Origin: Oceanobacillus limi
GTDB taxonomy: Bacteria > Bacillota > Bacilli > Bacillales > Amphibacillaceae
Reading direction: 5' to 3'
Assembly: GCF_900111445.1 (NCBI RefSeq)
Contig: NZ_FOHE01000006.1
Coordinates: 62,001 to 126,000 of the forward strand
Length of the DNA: 64,000 nt
Positions 7,101-15,963 of the stretch are shown piece after piece. Position numbers and translations under genes: made by a program. Under the pieces are notes generated by a model. That model saw only the letters and a program-made list of their open reading frames with translations. It searched no databases and had not been told where the DNA came from. Position 1 is the stretch's first letter. Each line of letters begins with the position of its first letter.

Positions 7101-8468
7101 TCACTCTGTTTTGATATGTTTATCAGTTGAGAGGTTGTTTAATCGATCTGCTAGTGCGAGCCCTGCGGTTGGTTCAGCATCATCATTTGTTAATACAGAA
7201 TCTTTAAATTCATATGCGTTCGAGCCGTGTTCAGCAAAGTCTAAGCCAGCGATTTCTTCTTCTTCCGAGACGCGAATAGGAGAAATGAGGTTGAGTACAT
7301 ACGTAAAACCTCCAACGGTTACTGCTACCCATGCAATAACACCGACTACTCCAATCGCTTGTATTCCAAGTTGTGCCGGACCATACCCATAAAATAATCC
7401 TGTATTTGTTGAAAAGAAACCGATTGCGATTGTACCCCAAATACCGCAGATTCCATGTACCGCAATCGCACCAACAGGGTCGTCAATTTTACACTTTGCA
7501 TCTAGAAATCGAATTCCTTCAACAAGTAATACACCGGAAGTAAGCCCTACAATTATAGATCCGCCAAGTGAAATTTCCGCACACCCTGCTGTAATACCGA
7601 CTAGACCAGCTAATACACCGTTTAATGATAGAGAGGCATCCACTCGTTTGAAGCGTAACTTTGTATAGGCGGCTGATGATACAAGTGCCGCTGAAGTAGA
7701 TAACAAGGTTGTTCCGATTACCATAGGTACTAATTCAGGGTCAGCTGCTAAGGAGCTTCCACCATTAAAACCAAACCATCCTAACCAAAGGATGAAAACG
7801 CCAAGGGCACCAAGAGGGATATTATGTCCTGGTATGACATTTACTTTTCCACCTTTGTATTTACCTAAGCGAGGGCCTAGAATAAGTACAACCATTAATG
7901 CACCAACTGCACCTGTTAAATGGACGACTGTGGATCCTGCAAAATCACTAAACCCAAGGGAAGTTAACCAGCCATCCCCTTGCCATATCCAATGGCCGAC
8001 AACAGGATAAATGACAGCAGTCATTACTGCGACGATAGCGATATAACTTCCGAGCTTGATTCGTTCGGCGACGGCGCCTGACATAATGGTTGCACACGTT
8101 GCAACAAACATTGCCTGGAAGACAAAGAATCCGATATCTCCTACACCGCTTAACAAGAACCCATCAACACCAATGAATGATGCTCCGGTTGAGCCAAACA
8201 TTAGGCCATAACCAACGACATAAAATAGTATTGCGGCAACACTAATTGTTATAAAATTTTTCATCAAAATGTTCAAGGAGTTTTTGGAACGGGTAAAGCC
8301 AGATTCAACCATAGCAAAACCTGCATGCATAAAGAAGACTAAAAATGCGCCTAGCATAACCCAAACTAAATTTACGGATAATTCAAGTGACTCAACGGTT
8401 GGAGCTGCATAAGTTGGGGACGCAATTAAAAATATCATGGTAAATAAAGCAAGACTTTTCTTTAACAA
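7101..8468 (-). CDS. amt: ammonium transporter (Amt/NrgA family)
   Basis: A 455-residue integral membrane protein with a signal-like first helix and about 11 membrane segments. The twin histidines of the conduction pore are visible in STVVHLTGAVGAL and AIAVHGICGIWG, and the family motif GAFLVFFMHAGFAMVE is near the N-terminus. It imports ammonium (as NH3 plus H+ or NH4+) under nitrogen limitation. The cytoplasmic tail ends in KHIKTE. It lies 28 bases downstream of glnK on the same strand, the order glnK-amt rather than the nrgA-nrgB order of B. subtilis, and should be blocked by GlnK in ammonium-replete cells. Confidence 0.95.
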   Translation of the reverse strand: MLKKSLALFTMIFLIASPTYAAPTVESLELSVNLVWVMLGAFLVFFMHAGFAMVESGFTRSKNSLNILMKNFITISVAAILFYVVGYGLMFGSTGASFIGVDGFLLSGVGDIGFFVFQAMFVATCATIMSGAVAERIKLGSYIAIVAVMTAVIYPVVGHWIWQGDGWLTSLGFSDFAGSTVVHLTGAVGALMVVLILGPRLGKYKGGKVNVIPGHNIPLGALGVFILWLGWFGFNGGSSLAADPELVPMVIGTTLLSTSAALVSSAAYTKLRFKRVDASLSLNGVLAGLVGITAGCAEISLGGSIIVGLTSGVLLVEGIRFLDAKCKIDDPVGAIAVHGICGIWGTIAIGFFSTNTGLFYGYGPAQLGIQAIGVVGVIAWVAVTVGGFTYVLNLISPIRVSEEEEIAGLDFAEHGSNAYEFKDSVLTNDDAEPTAGLALADRLNNLSTDKHIKTE

Positions 8469-8496
8469 GATAATTCCTCCTCATTATTTTAAACTA

Positions 8497-8838
8497 CTAC
8501 TGTACTGCTTCCTTGCCACGTTCTTTTGTACGGATACGAATGATTTCTTCTATAGGGTAGATGAATATTTTTCCATCTCCTATATTTCCGGTGTAACAGT
8601 TTTCGATGACTTGATCTATAATTTGATCTACTTGGTGATCATCTACAACCATTTCAACTTTTAATTTCGGAAGTAATTGAATTTGAAAAGTATTTCCCCG
8701 AAATAATCCTTTTTGTCCTTTCTGTTTACCTGTTCCAGCTGCCTCCGTGATGGTCAGTCCACCAATACCAATAGAGGAAAGTGCATCTCGAAGGACTTGA
8801 AATTTCTCTGGGCGAATAATGGCTTCAATTTTTTTCAT
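8497..8838 (-). CDS. glnK: PII signal protein GlnK
   Basis: A 113-residue PII protein. The T-loop reads FRGNTFQIQLLPK, so the residue at the site of uridylylated Tyr51 in enteric PII is Phe51; control by uridylylation is therefore excluded and signalling must rely on ATP/ADP and 2-oxoglutarate binding. The B-loop region TGNIGDGKIF and the C-terminal RIRTKERG are conserved. Its partner is Amt encoded just downstream. A GGAAAGGGA ribosome site precedes the ATG. A GlnR/TnrA box and a sigma-A promoter lie immediately upstream. Confidence 0.93.
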   Translation of the reverse strand: MKKIEAIIRPEKFQVLRDALSSIGIGGLTITEAAGTGKQKGQKGLFRGNTFQIQLLPKLKVEMVVDDHQVDQIIDQVIENCYTGNIGDGKIFIYPIEEIIRIRTKERGKEAVQ

Positions 8839-8859
8839 TTAATCATCCCTTTCCTTTGT

Positions 8860-8876
8860 GTTAGGTTACCTTACAT
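8860..8876 (-). promoter_or_regulatory. GlnR/TnrA box of the glnK-amt operon
   Basis: TGTTAGGTTACCTTACA matches the consensus TGTNA-N7-TNACA perfectly. It lies downstream of the predicted start site of transcription, about +11 to +27, which suits repression (GlnR-like, relieved when nitrogen is scarce) better than TnrA activation, which normally needs a site upstream of -35. Confidence 0.75.
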
Positions 8877-8893
8877 AATAAGTAATATTAATT

Positions 8894-8922
8894 ATCATAA
8901 AATTAAAACATTAAAAAATCAA
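8894..8922 (-). promoter_or_regulatory. sigma-A promoter of glnK-amt
   Basis: On the minus strand TTGATT (8922-8917) and TATGAT (8899-8894) are separated by 17 bp. The predicted start is near 8887. Confidence 0.7.
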
Positions 8923-8963
8923 GTGTTTCTATAGAGTTTTTTAATTATTAATTTCGACAATTC

Positions 8964-8994
8964 ATAACCATGTTACTTTTCTTAACATGGTTAT
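8964..8994. other. 12-bp perfect hairpin between glnK and spxA promoters
   Basis: ATAACCATGTTA pairs perfectly with TAACATGGTTAT around a CTTTTCT loop, followed by TGTTTATTTTT on the plus strand. It looks like a terminator but no plus-strand gene precedes it. It may insulate the divergent promoters or end an unseen small RNA. Confidence 0.5.
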
Positions 8995-9093
8995 TGTTTA
9001 TTTTTCAATTTTTTAAAGTGAGCTTCTTAGACTAGGAAGGATGAAGACTTCAGGTGGGAGGAACGGGAGTGGGGAACTTTTTTTCAAATATAA

Positions 9094-9119
9094 GGTTTAA
9101 TTGAAAACGATTTAGGGTA
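9094..9119 (+). promoter_or_regulatory. sigma-B type promoter of spxA
   Basis: GTTTAA, 14 bp, GGGTAT: a full match to the general-stress sigma-B consensus, about 190 bases before the spxA start. A second, sigma-A-like -35 (TTGACA at 9196-9201) lies closer to the gene with CATATA 17 bp downstream. Confidence 0.65.
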
Positions 9120-9307
9120 TGTTACAATTAAATGAAAACATTTTGTGAACATCTTGAAAATAACCAACTTTTCTTGAAAACCCTCTACCTTTTGCTTGAC
9201 AATTATAGTATACTTATACATATAGGTTATTTAAACTTATTTTAATTTAATAAGTTATTAAATGTTTATGAAATGATGATAAACATTAGATTGAGGAGTG
9301 AAGTTTC

Positions 9308-9703
9308 ATGGTAACACTTTATACCTCACCAAGTTGTACATCTTGCAGGAAAGCAAAAGCATGGTTGGAAGAGCATGATATTCCATTCAAAGAGCGAAAT
9401 ATATTCTCCGATCCACTAACACTGGATGAAATAAAGGAAATATTGCGTATGACTGAAGATGGAACGGATGAGATCATATCTACACGCTCAAAGGTGTTTC
9501 AAAAGTTAGACGTCAACATTGATCAATTACCTTTAAAGGAATTATTTGATTTAATCCAGCATAACCCTGGATTGTTGAGAAGACCAATTATTCTTGATGA
9601 AAAGCGTCTGCAAGTCGGGTATAACGAAGATGAGATTCGTCGATTTTTACCGAGAACGGTTCGTACATTTCAATTACGGGAAGCCCAACGTTTGGTTAAC
9701 TAA
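9308..9703 (+). CDS. spxA: global redox regulator Spx
   Basis: A 131-residue ArsC-fold protein with the CxxC switch at Cys10/Cys13 (PSCTSCRKA), a conserved GLLRRPII loop that contacts the RNA polymerase alpha subunit, and the C-terminal region recognised by ClpXP. It activates thiol-stress genes and blocks activator-dependent transcription. GAGGAGTGAAG precedes the ATG. Two candidate promoters are in the leader: sigma-B-like at 9094 and a TTGACA element at 9196. Its proteolytic adaptor SpxH and the related adaptor MecA are encoded in the same window. Confidence 0.97.
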   Translation: MVTLYTSPSCTSCRKAKAWLEEHDIPFKERNIFSDPLTLDEIKEILRMTEDGTDEIISTRSKVFQKLDVNIDQLPLKELFDLIQHNPGLLRRPIILDEKRLQVGYNEDEIRRFLPRTVRTFQLREAQRLVN

Positions 9704-9738
9704 TGATTTGTACCAAGTAGCAACATAATTAAAAGAGA

Positions 9739-9776
9739 AAAGCGTAGATCACTTATGTAGAGGTCTACGCTTTTAT
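9739..9776 (+). terminator. spxA terminator
   Basis: AAAGCGTAGA pairs with TCTACGCTTT, followed by a T-rich tail. Confidence 0.85.
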
Positions 9777-9984
9777 TTGTCAAAATGTACAATCATTAAT
9801 GGTGACAAATATGCAGAATTACGTTAAAATTAATCTTTAAATAGTTGATTATAGGCATATTAATTTTCAAATATCGATATGCTATCATACTATTATAGTA
9901 AGAAAAGAATCACAACGTGATTATAGGATAGATGAAGAAATTCCTCTTCACCCTAATGATAAATGAAGGGAGAGTAGTAAAGGT

Positions 9985-10674
9985 ATGGAGATAGAGAGAA
10001 TAAATGAGAATACGGTGAAATTTTATATCTCGTATGGTGATATTGAAGATCGTGGTTTCCAACGGGAAGAAATTTGGTATAATCGTGAACGTAGCGAGCA
10101 GTTGTTTTGGCAAATGATGGATGAATTAAATTATAAAGAAGATTTCCATGTTGAAGGTCCATTATGGATTCAAGTGCAGGCATTAGAAAAAGGTCTAGAA
10201 ATTATTGTCACGAAAGCGCAACTATCCAAAAATGGAGATAACCTCGAATTACCAATTGAAGATGGAAATACAATTGATATACCAGTTGATGAAAAAGTGG
10301 AAAACTTGTTAGAAGAGAAATTCGGTAAAAGCATCGATGATGAATTAGAAAAAGATGAAGAAGATGATTCAAACTTATGGATCATTGTAAGCTTCCGAGA
10401 TTTCGAAGATGTTATTCAGCTTAGCCACTCGTTTAACGAGGAAACAGAAAGCATTGAAGAAGCATTGTACTCATTGAATAATAAGTATTACTTGTTCATG
10501 GAATTCTCGAATGAAGACCCTGATGAAAAACAACAAGAGGATACGATAAGTAGAGTGTTGGAGTTCGCGGATGACTCTGATGTAACCATCCACTATCTCC
10601 AAGAATACGGAAAGCAAATTTTTGCATCAAATACGTTCTCACAAGTTCGTGAATACTTTCCACAGAAAGCCTAG
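9985..10674 (+). CDS. mecA: adaptor protein MecA
   Basis: A 229-residue ClpC adaptor. The N-terminal substrate-binding domain (MEIERINENTVKFYISYGDI, residues 1-80) recruits ComK, and the C-terminal domain (about 125-229, containing FRDFEDVIQLSHSF and YLQEYGKQI) binds and assembles ClpC; an acidic linker joins them. It controls competence and degrades ComK and other targets. AGGGAG precedes the ATG. Placement between spxA and coiA is the standard Bacillaceae order. Confidence 0.96.
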   Translation: MEIERINENTVKFYISYGDIEDRGFQREEIWYNRERSEQLFWQMMDELNYKEDFHVEGPLWIQVQALEKGLEIIVTKAQLSKNGDNLELPIEDGNTIDIPVDEKVENLLEEKFGKSIDDELEKDEEDDSNLWIIVSFRDFEDVIQLSHSFNEETESIEEALYSLNNKYYLFMEFSNEDPDEKQQEDTISRVLEFADDSDVTIHYLQEYGKQIFASNTFSQVREYFPQKA

Positions 10675-10706
10675 ATACCTTTTAAATGGAAGGTATCTTT
10701 TTTTTG
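10673..10706 (+). terminator. mecA terminator
   Basis: AGATACCTT pairs with AAGGTATCT, followed by eight T; the stem starts within the mecA stop codon. Confidence 0.85.
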
Positions 10707-10784
10707 CAAATTTCTCTCATTATTCCAGATGGATGCAGGAAAAATTTTACGAAAGTCGAATAAATAGGGTGGAGGTGATATACG

Positions 10785-11954
10785 TTGCTACAAGCAAAAT
10801 CAAAAAAAGGAGTAGTGACAACACTGGCTACGTTACCGAAAAGTAAAATTGAGGAGCTAAGAAGTCGACCGTTTTACTGTCCATCATGCAACCAACCGGT
10901 TATTATTAAAGCTGGTACACAGATTATTCCGCATTTTGCCCATCGCCAAAATACAATTTGTCCTGCTAACGAGCAAGGGGAAAGTGCTGCTCACGAAAAA
11001 GGTAAATTATTATTATTTAACTGGTTGAAAAGTCAAGGCTATACCGTTTTATTGGAAGCATATTTGTCAGAAATTAATCAACGGCCAGATTTATTGATTA
11101 TACGACACAACAAGAAAATTGCAATTGAGTACCAATGTGCACGCGTACCATTAGAACAAATCCAAAAAAGAAATCAAGGATATCGAAAGTTAGGTATTAT
11201 CCCAATATGGATTCTAGGGGCGAATCACTTTCAACGTATAGGTGGTAATTTAGTGAAAATGAATCTATTTACCCTTCAATTCTTACATCAATTTACATCC
11301 CCCGAAGAGCTTACCCTTTATTATTTTGACCCCACTAATAACTACTTCATTATGGTTCAAGACCTTTATGTAATCACCACAAAAAAAGCGATTGCTAAAT
11401 TGAACGTGAAAAATCTTAATGACATCCGTTTTCCTCATTTGTTTCAGTATCATAAGTTAAAAACAAGAGACATCCTCAAACAATGGCAAAAAGAGAAATA
11501 CACCTATCGTATGAAAAGGCAAAAGCATTTAACTGGTCGGAAATTAGTTTGGCAACATTGGTTATACAATAAAGGAAAAACAATTGACCAATTACCCTCT
11601 GCTATCTTTCTTCCTATATCCACTCAATACGTAATGAAGACCCCTACATGGGATTGGCAAAGTAGAATTGCATTGGATATCATTGATCCGATTGCAATTG
11701 GAGAGCAATTTTCTATGCAAGATTGCATGTTCCTGTTGAAAAACCACTTTCATTCCAAAAGCCAATTCACATTGATCCATGCTTTTAAGAACCCCGTTAA
11801 ACAGTACCTGAAATTTCTCTGTTATTTAAATATCATTCAGCAGACTTCCAAGCTACAATACAAAAAGGTGAACCATTTCCGTTTTTATCAGCAATTAGAA
11901 GAAGCAATAACTGGGGATAAACAATTAATTGATACATTATTGTCAAGATTATGA
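10785..11954 (+). CDS. coiA: competence protein CoiA
   Basis: A 389-residue protein required for recombination of transforming DNA. The N-terminus has a zinc-type CPSC pair (FYCPSCNQPV, about residue 31) followed by HFAHR; the central nuclease-like region has QRPDLLIIR and IAIEYQCARV, which place the D and E-x-Q residues of a PD-(D/E)xK-type fold. The C-terminal 200 residues are variable helical sequence. The start is TTG, preceded by GGTGGAGGTGAT. Coding sequence follows mecA and precedes pepF as in B. subtilis. Confidence 0.92.
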   Translation: MLQAKSKKGVVTTLATLPKSKIEELRSRPFYCPSCNQPVIIKAGTQIIPHFAHRQNTICPANEQGESAAHEKGKLLLFNWLKSQGYTVLLEAYLSEINQRPDLLIIRHNKKIAIEYQCARVPLEQIQKRNQGYRKLGIIPIWILGANHFQRIGGNLVKMNLFTLQFLHQFTSPEELTLYYFDPTNNYFIMVQDLYVITTKKAIAKLNVKNLNDIRFPHLFQYHKLKTRDILKQWQKEKYTYRMKRQKHLTGRKLVWQHWLYNKGKTIDQLPSAIFLPISTQYVMKTPTWDWQSRIALDIIDPIAIGEQFSMQDCMFLLKNHFHSKSQFTLIHAFKNPVKQYLKFLCYLNIIQQTSKLQYKKVNHFRFYQQLEEAITGDKQLIDTLLSRL

Positions 11955-12072
11955 GCAAAATAGAAGCATGAAGGAGAAGTATTTCGTTATACTAAATAAT
12001 GTAGGGTCTTAATGAATTATCTTTGTTCGTGTAGAATGAAGATAGTATAGAAAGAAAAAGGAGGAGTTACAC

Positions 12073-13881
12073 TTGGCTAAGGCTACAAAAGAGCTACCAA
12101 AAAGAAGTGAAGTACCAGTAGAAAAAACGTGGAGATTAGAAGATATTTTTGAAACCGATGAGGCATGGGAAAAAGAATTACAAAGCCTGAAAAATGATAT
12201 TCCAAAAGTGTCACAATTTCAAGGGAAATTAGCGGAATCTGCAGATACTTTATATGAAATGTTAAAATTACAAGATGAAATATCAGAACGTTTAGGAAAA
12301 TTATATACATATTCCCGTATGCGTTATGATCAAGATACAACGAATTCATTTTATCAAGCATTAAATTCAAAAGCAGAGAATGTATTAACGTTGGCATCTA
12401 GTTCGATGAGTTTTCTTGTACCAGAGATTTTAGCAATTGATGAAGGAAAACTGAAACGTTTCTTAGATGAAAAAGAAGAGCTGAAATTATATGAACATAC
12501 ACTAAATGAAATTACAAGACAGCGTGATCATGTCTTAAGTGAACGTGAAGAGGAATTGTTAGCAGAAGCTTCTGAGCCAATGTCAACAGCTTCTAAGACA
12601 TTTAGTATGTTAAATAATGCAGATTTAACATTTCCATCTGTGAAAAATGAAGATGGGGAGGAAGTTGATCTAACACACGGACGTTATATTGGGTTCTTAG
12701 AATCGAAGGATCGTAGTGTACGTGAAGAAGCATTCAAAGCAATGTATTCCAAATACGGAGAGTTCAAGAATACATTTGCTTCCACATTAAGTGGTGTCGT
12801 AAAAACACATAACTTTAATGCGAAGGTACGTAATTATGACTCAGCTAGACAGTCCGCATTAGATAATAATAATATTCCTGAACAAGTTTATGATAATTTA
12901 GTAGAAGCAGTAAATGAGAAGCTGCCACTTCTTCATCGTTATGCTAAATTACGTAAAAAAGTATTAGGTGTAGATGAGTTACACATGTATGATATGTATA
13001 CGCCATTGGTGCAGGATGTGGATATGAAGATTCCATATGAAAAAGCACAAGAATATACATTAGAAGCTTTGAAACCATTAGGTGATGAGTATGTAAACAT
13101 CGTGAAGGAAGGCTTTGAAAATCGTTGGATTGATGTAGAAGAAAACAAAGGAAAGCGCAGTGGGGCATACTCCTCTGGTGCATATGGAACCAATCCATAT
13201 ATTCTAATGAACTGGCAAGACAACGTAAATAACTTATTTACATTGGTTCATGAATTAGGCCACTCGGTTCATAGCTACCATACAAGAAAAAATCAACCGC
13301 ATCGTTATGGTAATTATTCAATTTTCGTGGCGGAGGTTGCATCAACAAGTAATGAAGCCATTTTAAATGATTACTTACTAAAAAATATTGATGATGAAAA
13401 GAAAAAATTATATATCTTAAACCACTTCTTGGAAGGCTTCCGTGGAACGGTATTCCGTCAAACCATGTTTGCTGAATTTGAACATGAGATCCATAAACGT
13501 GCTCAAGATGGAGAAGCATTAACGGCAGACACATTAACAGAAATTTACTATAACCTAAACAAGAAATACTTTGGGGATGATGTTGTTTCTGATGAAGAAA
13601 TCGGTCTTGAGTGGGCTCGTATTCCTCACTTTTACATGAATTATTATGTATATCAGTATGCAACAGGATATTCTGCAGCAACTGCACTAGCAAGTAAAAT
13701 TTTGGATGGGGAAGAAGGAGCAGTTGATCGTTACCTTGAATTCCTGAAAGCTGGTAGCAGCGACTATCCAATTGAAGTATTGAAAAAAGCTGGAGTAGAT
13801 ATGACATCCAAGCAGCCTATTTTAGATGCACTTGCTGTATTCGAAGAAAAACTTGAAGAAATGGAAAAATTACTAGGTTAA
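12073..13881 (+). CDS. pepF: oligoendopeptidase F
   Basis: A 602-residue M3-family zinc metallopeptidase. The zinc motif HELGH (in LVHELGHSVHSYH) is near residue 392, with the downstream glutamate in FVAEVASTSNEA. The N-terminal helical domain begins PVEKTWRLEDIF. It cleaves short peptides in the cytoplasm, for example signal-peptide or pheromone fragments. The TTG start follows AAAGGAGGAGTTACAC. Length matches the family. Confidence 0.96.
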   Translation: MAKATKELPKRSEVPVEKTWRLEDIFETDEAWEKELQSLKNDIPKVSQFQGKLAESADTLYEMLKLQDEISERLGKLYTYSRMRYDQDTTNSFYQALNSKAENVLTLASSSMSFLVPEILAIDEGKLKRFLDEKEELKLYEHTLNEITRQRDHVLSEREEELLAEASEPMSTASKTFSMLNNADLTFPSVKNEDGEEVDLTHGRYIGFLESKDRSVREEAFKAMYSKYGEFKNTFASTLSGVVKTHNFNAKVRNYDSARQSALDNNNIPEQVYDNLVEAVNEKLPLLHRYAKLRKKVLGVDELHMYDMYTPLVQDVDMKIPYEKAQEYTLEALKPLGDEYVNIVKEGFENRWIDVEENKGKRSGAYSSGAYGTNPYILMNWQDNVNNLFTLVHELGHSVHSYHTRKNQPHRYGNYSIFVAEVASTSNEAILNDYLLKNIDDEKKKLYILNHFLEGFRGTVFRQTMFAEFEHEIHKRAQDGEALTADTLTEIYYNLNKKYFGDDVVSDEEIGLEWARIPHFYMNYYVYQYATGYSAATALASKILDGEEGAVDRYLEFLKAGSSDYPIEVLKKAGVDMTSKQPILDALAVFEEKLEEMEKLLG

Positions 13882-13887
13882 GTGAAG

Positions 13888-13920
13888 AAACCCACCAACT
13901 ATCTACCGTTGGTGGGTTTT
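13888..13920 (+). terminator. pepF terminator
   Basis: AAACCCACCAAC pairs with GTTGGTGGGTTT, with a short T-run. Confidence 0.85.
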
Positions 13921-13961
13921 CTATTCAGAAATAGTTTTGTACTTAGTACCGCTTGTAAAAG

Positions 13962-14141
13962 TCATCTCATTCTTCCTCGATATACGTCCTTGTGTGTGAA
14001 TGAGAAGATTGTAAAATAGATGGAAAAGAAGAGAAGAGGTAACGTGAAGTAGAGTGGGATAAGCTGCATTAATCCGAAAATATTTAAGAAAAAAGCAAAA
14101 ATCGTTAACACAAGGAATAAATAAGGTAGAATTTCTTTCAA
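13962..14141 (-). CDS. small two-helix membrane protein between pepF and spxH
   Basis: A 59-residue hydrophobic protein: residues about 5-25 and 29-48 form two membrane helices, followed by a short basic tail (HKDVYRGRMR). The start is a TTG preceded by a very strong GGGGGAGA ribosome site at good spacing. A small membrane protein at this place, convergent to pepF, is common in Bacillaceae to my knowledge, but its function is unknown. Strong start signal and length favour a real gene. Confidence 0.7.
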   Translation of the reverse strand: MKEILPYLFLVLTIFAFFLNIFGLMQLIPLYFTLPLLFFSIYFTIFSFTHKDVYRGRMR

Positions 14142-14409
14142 TACAATCTCCCCCTATCTAGAATTAAATTCTCTCAAACGAGTAGTATAACTCCACTGAA
14201 AGCTATATCCGTATGCTACTAATACAATATGTATCAAAAATTGAAATTAGAAGTGACGATTTTGTGAATCTATGAACAAAATTATTGCGAAATATGGAGA
14301 AGCTTGTTATATTATAAATGTGAGATGACTCACAAACAAAACCCCTTTGTTTGATCATGAAACTTTCTCCCATCCCCCTTTGTTTTTATACAAAGAAGTG
14401 AGAAAATAA

Positions 14410-14443
14410 AAAGATATACGCTGCCCCGTATATCTTTTTTTTT
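14410..14443. terminator. bidirectional terminator after spxH
   Basis: AAAGATATACG pairs with CGTATATCTTT around CTGCCC; T-runs lie on both sides. It would terminate spxH (minus). The stretch 14142-14409 otherwise shows only a repeated CCCCTTTGTTT motif (about 14340 and 14375) and no gene. Confidence 0.75.
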
Positions 14444-14479
14444 ACATATTATTTACTTGTTAAAGTCTCCATACCAATC

Positions 14480-15367
14480 CTAATCTAATCTCTTCCAAAA
14501 CGTTCCATACTTAGCTGGTATTTTTTCTACTTCCTGCCTTAATTGGAGCTTTTTCATTTCGCGTTCTGCTTTATTTAACGACCAATTGTAAACCACGGCG
14601 ATTTCTTTACTTCCCACTACATCATAATCGGCAATAAACGATTCTAATGGTGGTTGCTCCGAAGGGATTGGGTTACTTTGCAACATTTCACTGAGAACGC
14701 GGACATAAATGTCATACGGATAGAGGCCAGAAATTTTAATGCCTTGGTCCTCTGTGTTTTGGTTGAAAAAAACAATAGTCGGTGTATAATCGACTTCCAT
14801 TTCTTTTGTCAATTTAAGGTCACATTGCAAGGCTTTCTTTGCAGAAGCGGAGTGGAGATCATTTTTGAATTCATTTAAATCAAGACCTGCATCCTGCGCA
14901 CATTGCAATAGTACTTGTTCCTTGGAAACATCTTGTTTATATAGAAAAACACTCTCCTGGATTTTGCGTAAAAATACTCTTCCAGCACGTTTGCCTTGAA
15001 GCTCTGCTGCTTTAATCGCTAAAAAGGCTGCTTTCGGAGAGTTGATTGGATTCTCAATCCACAGATCACCATCACAGCTCATACCTGTTCGTTTCGCTGT
15101 TTTTTCCCATATATCTTTTAATTTCTTTGGTTGATCAAATTTATCTTTTGTGAGCGGATTTAAATAGCCGCCTACAATCGGATAGATGGTAAAAAAACGT
15201 CCAAACTCGATAGAGAGTTTTTTTAGATTAGGCTCTAATGACCAGCATTCAGGGCATAACGGATCTATGAAAACGTATATCTCAATCGGTTTATTAACAA
15301 CGTAGCTATATTTAGGCGATGTGTTTGTCTGATTGGAGCTCTCTAGCTCTGCGTAATTCCAGCTCAC
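14480..15367 (-). CDS. spxH: ClpXP adaptor SpxH (YjbH)
   Basis: A 295-residue DsbA-like protein with a CPEC motif at Cys38-Cys41 ([14 protein letters not shown]). It binds Spx and delivers it to ClpXP, so its inactivation or aggregation raises Spx levels. The GTG start at 15367 follows AAAGGAG; an overlapping ATG three bases earlier is out of frame. The trHb gene yjbI lies 70 bases upstream on the same strand and the two are probably co-transcribed. No B. subtilis-type yjbJ lies between. Confidence 0.93.
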   Translation of the reverse strand: MSWNYAELESSNQTNTSPKYSYVVNKPIEIYVFIDPLCPECWSLEPNLKKLSIEFGRFFTIYPIVGGYLNPLTKDKFDQPKKLKDIWEKTAKRTGMSCDGDLWIENPINSPKAAFLAIKAAELQGKRAGRVFLRKIQESVFLYKQDVSKEQVLLQCAQDAGLDLNEFKNDLHSASAKKALQCDLKLTKEMEVDYTPTIVFFNQNTEDQGIKISGLYPYDIYVRVLSEMLQSNPIPSEQPPLESFIADYDVVGSKEIAVVYNWSLNKAEREMKKLQLRQEVEKIPAKYGTFWKRLD

Positions 15368-15437
15368 ATCGATTCTCCTTTCAAAAGAGGTAAGAAAGTA
15401 TTATTTTGTGTCAACTCGTTCTACGATAAGGGTATTC

Positions 15438-15818
15438 CTAATCTGGTGTGTTCATCATATGATGTGCGGTCATCGTTAATCTTTCAAATATAGCTGTACG
15501 ATATGGTTCTTCGATTTTTGCTTCATCTAGTGCTGCATCCATGCAAGCTATCCATGCGTCTCTTCTATCGGGTGTAATCTCAAATGGCAAGTGCCGACGA
15601 CGTAGCATTGGATGGCCAAATTCTTCAGAATATAATTTAGGTCCACCAAAGAATTGCGTAAGAAATAAACTCTGTTTTCTAGCTGTTTCTGTTAAGTCTT
15701 CTGGAAAAATAGGAGTTAGTTTTGGATGATTTCCAACTCGACTGTAAAAAGCGGTTACTAATCGTTCGACGGTTTCAAAACCACCGATCGCTTCATATAT
15801 TGTTCCGTGCTCTGACAT
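15438..15818 (-). CDS. yjbI: truncated haemoglobin YjbI (group II)
   Basis: A 126-residue 2-on-2 globin: TyrB10 in TAFYSRVGNHP, a Trp in RDAWIACM near G8, and the proximal-histidine region FGHPMLRRRHLPF. Group II trHbs bind oxygen and are linked to peroxide or nitrosative stress. It sits directly upstream of spxH as in B. subtilis, where it is involved in making YjbH effective. GAAGGAGAACAGAT precedes the ATG. Confidence 0.92.
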   Translation of the reverse strand: MSEHGTIYEAIGGFETVERLVTAFYSRVGNHPKLTPIFPEDLTETARKQSLFLTQFFGGPKLYSEEFGHPMLRRRHLPFEITPDRRDAWIACMDAALDEAKIEEPYRTAIFERLTMTAHHMMNTPD

Positions 15819-15963
15819 ATCTGTTCTCCTTCAAAAACGGGATGGGATAAACCCAAAATAATATTTTCTATTAAATAAATATTTTTGTAATTATTTGTGT
15901 ATACATTGTAGCAACGAAACTATTTTTGAGCAAATTATCTGATTTAAACTAACAAAATATTCA

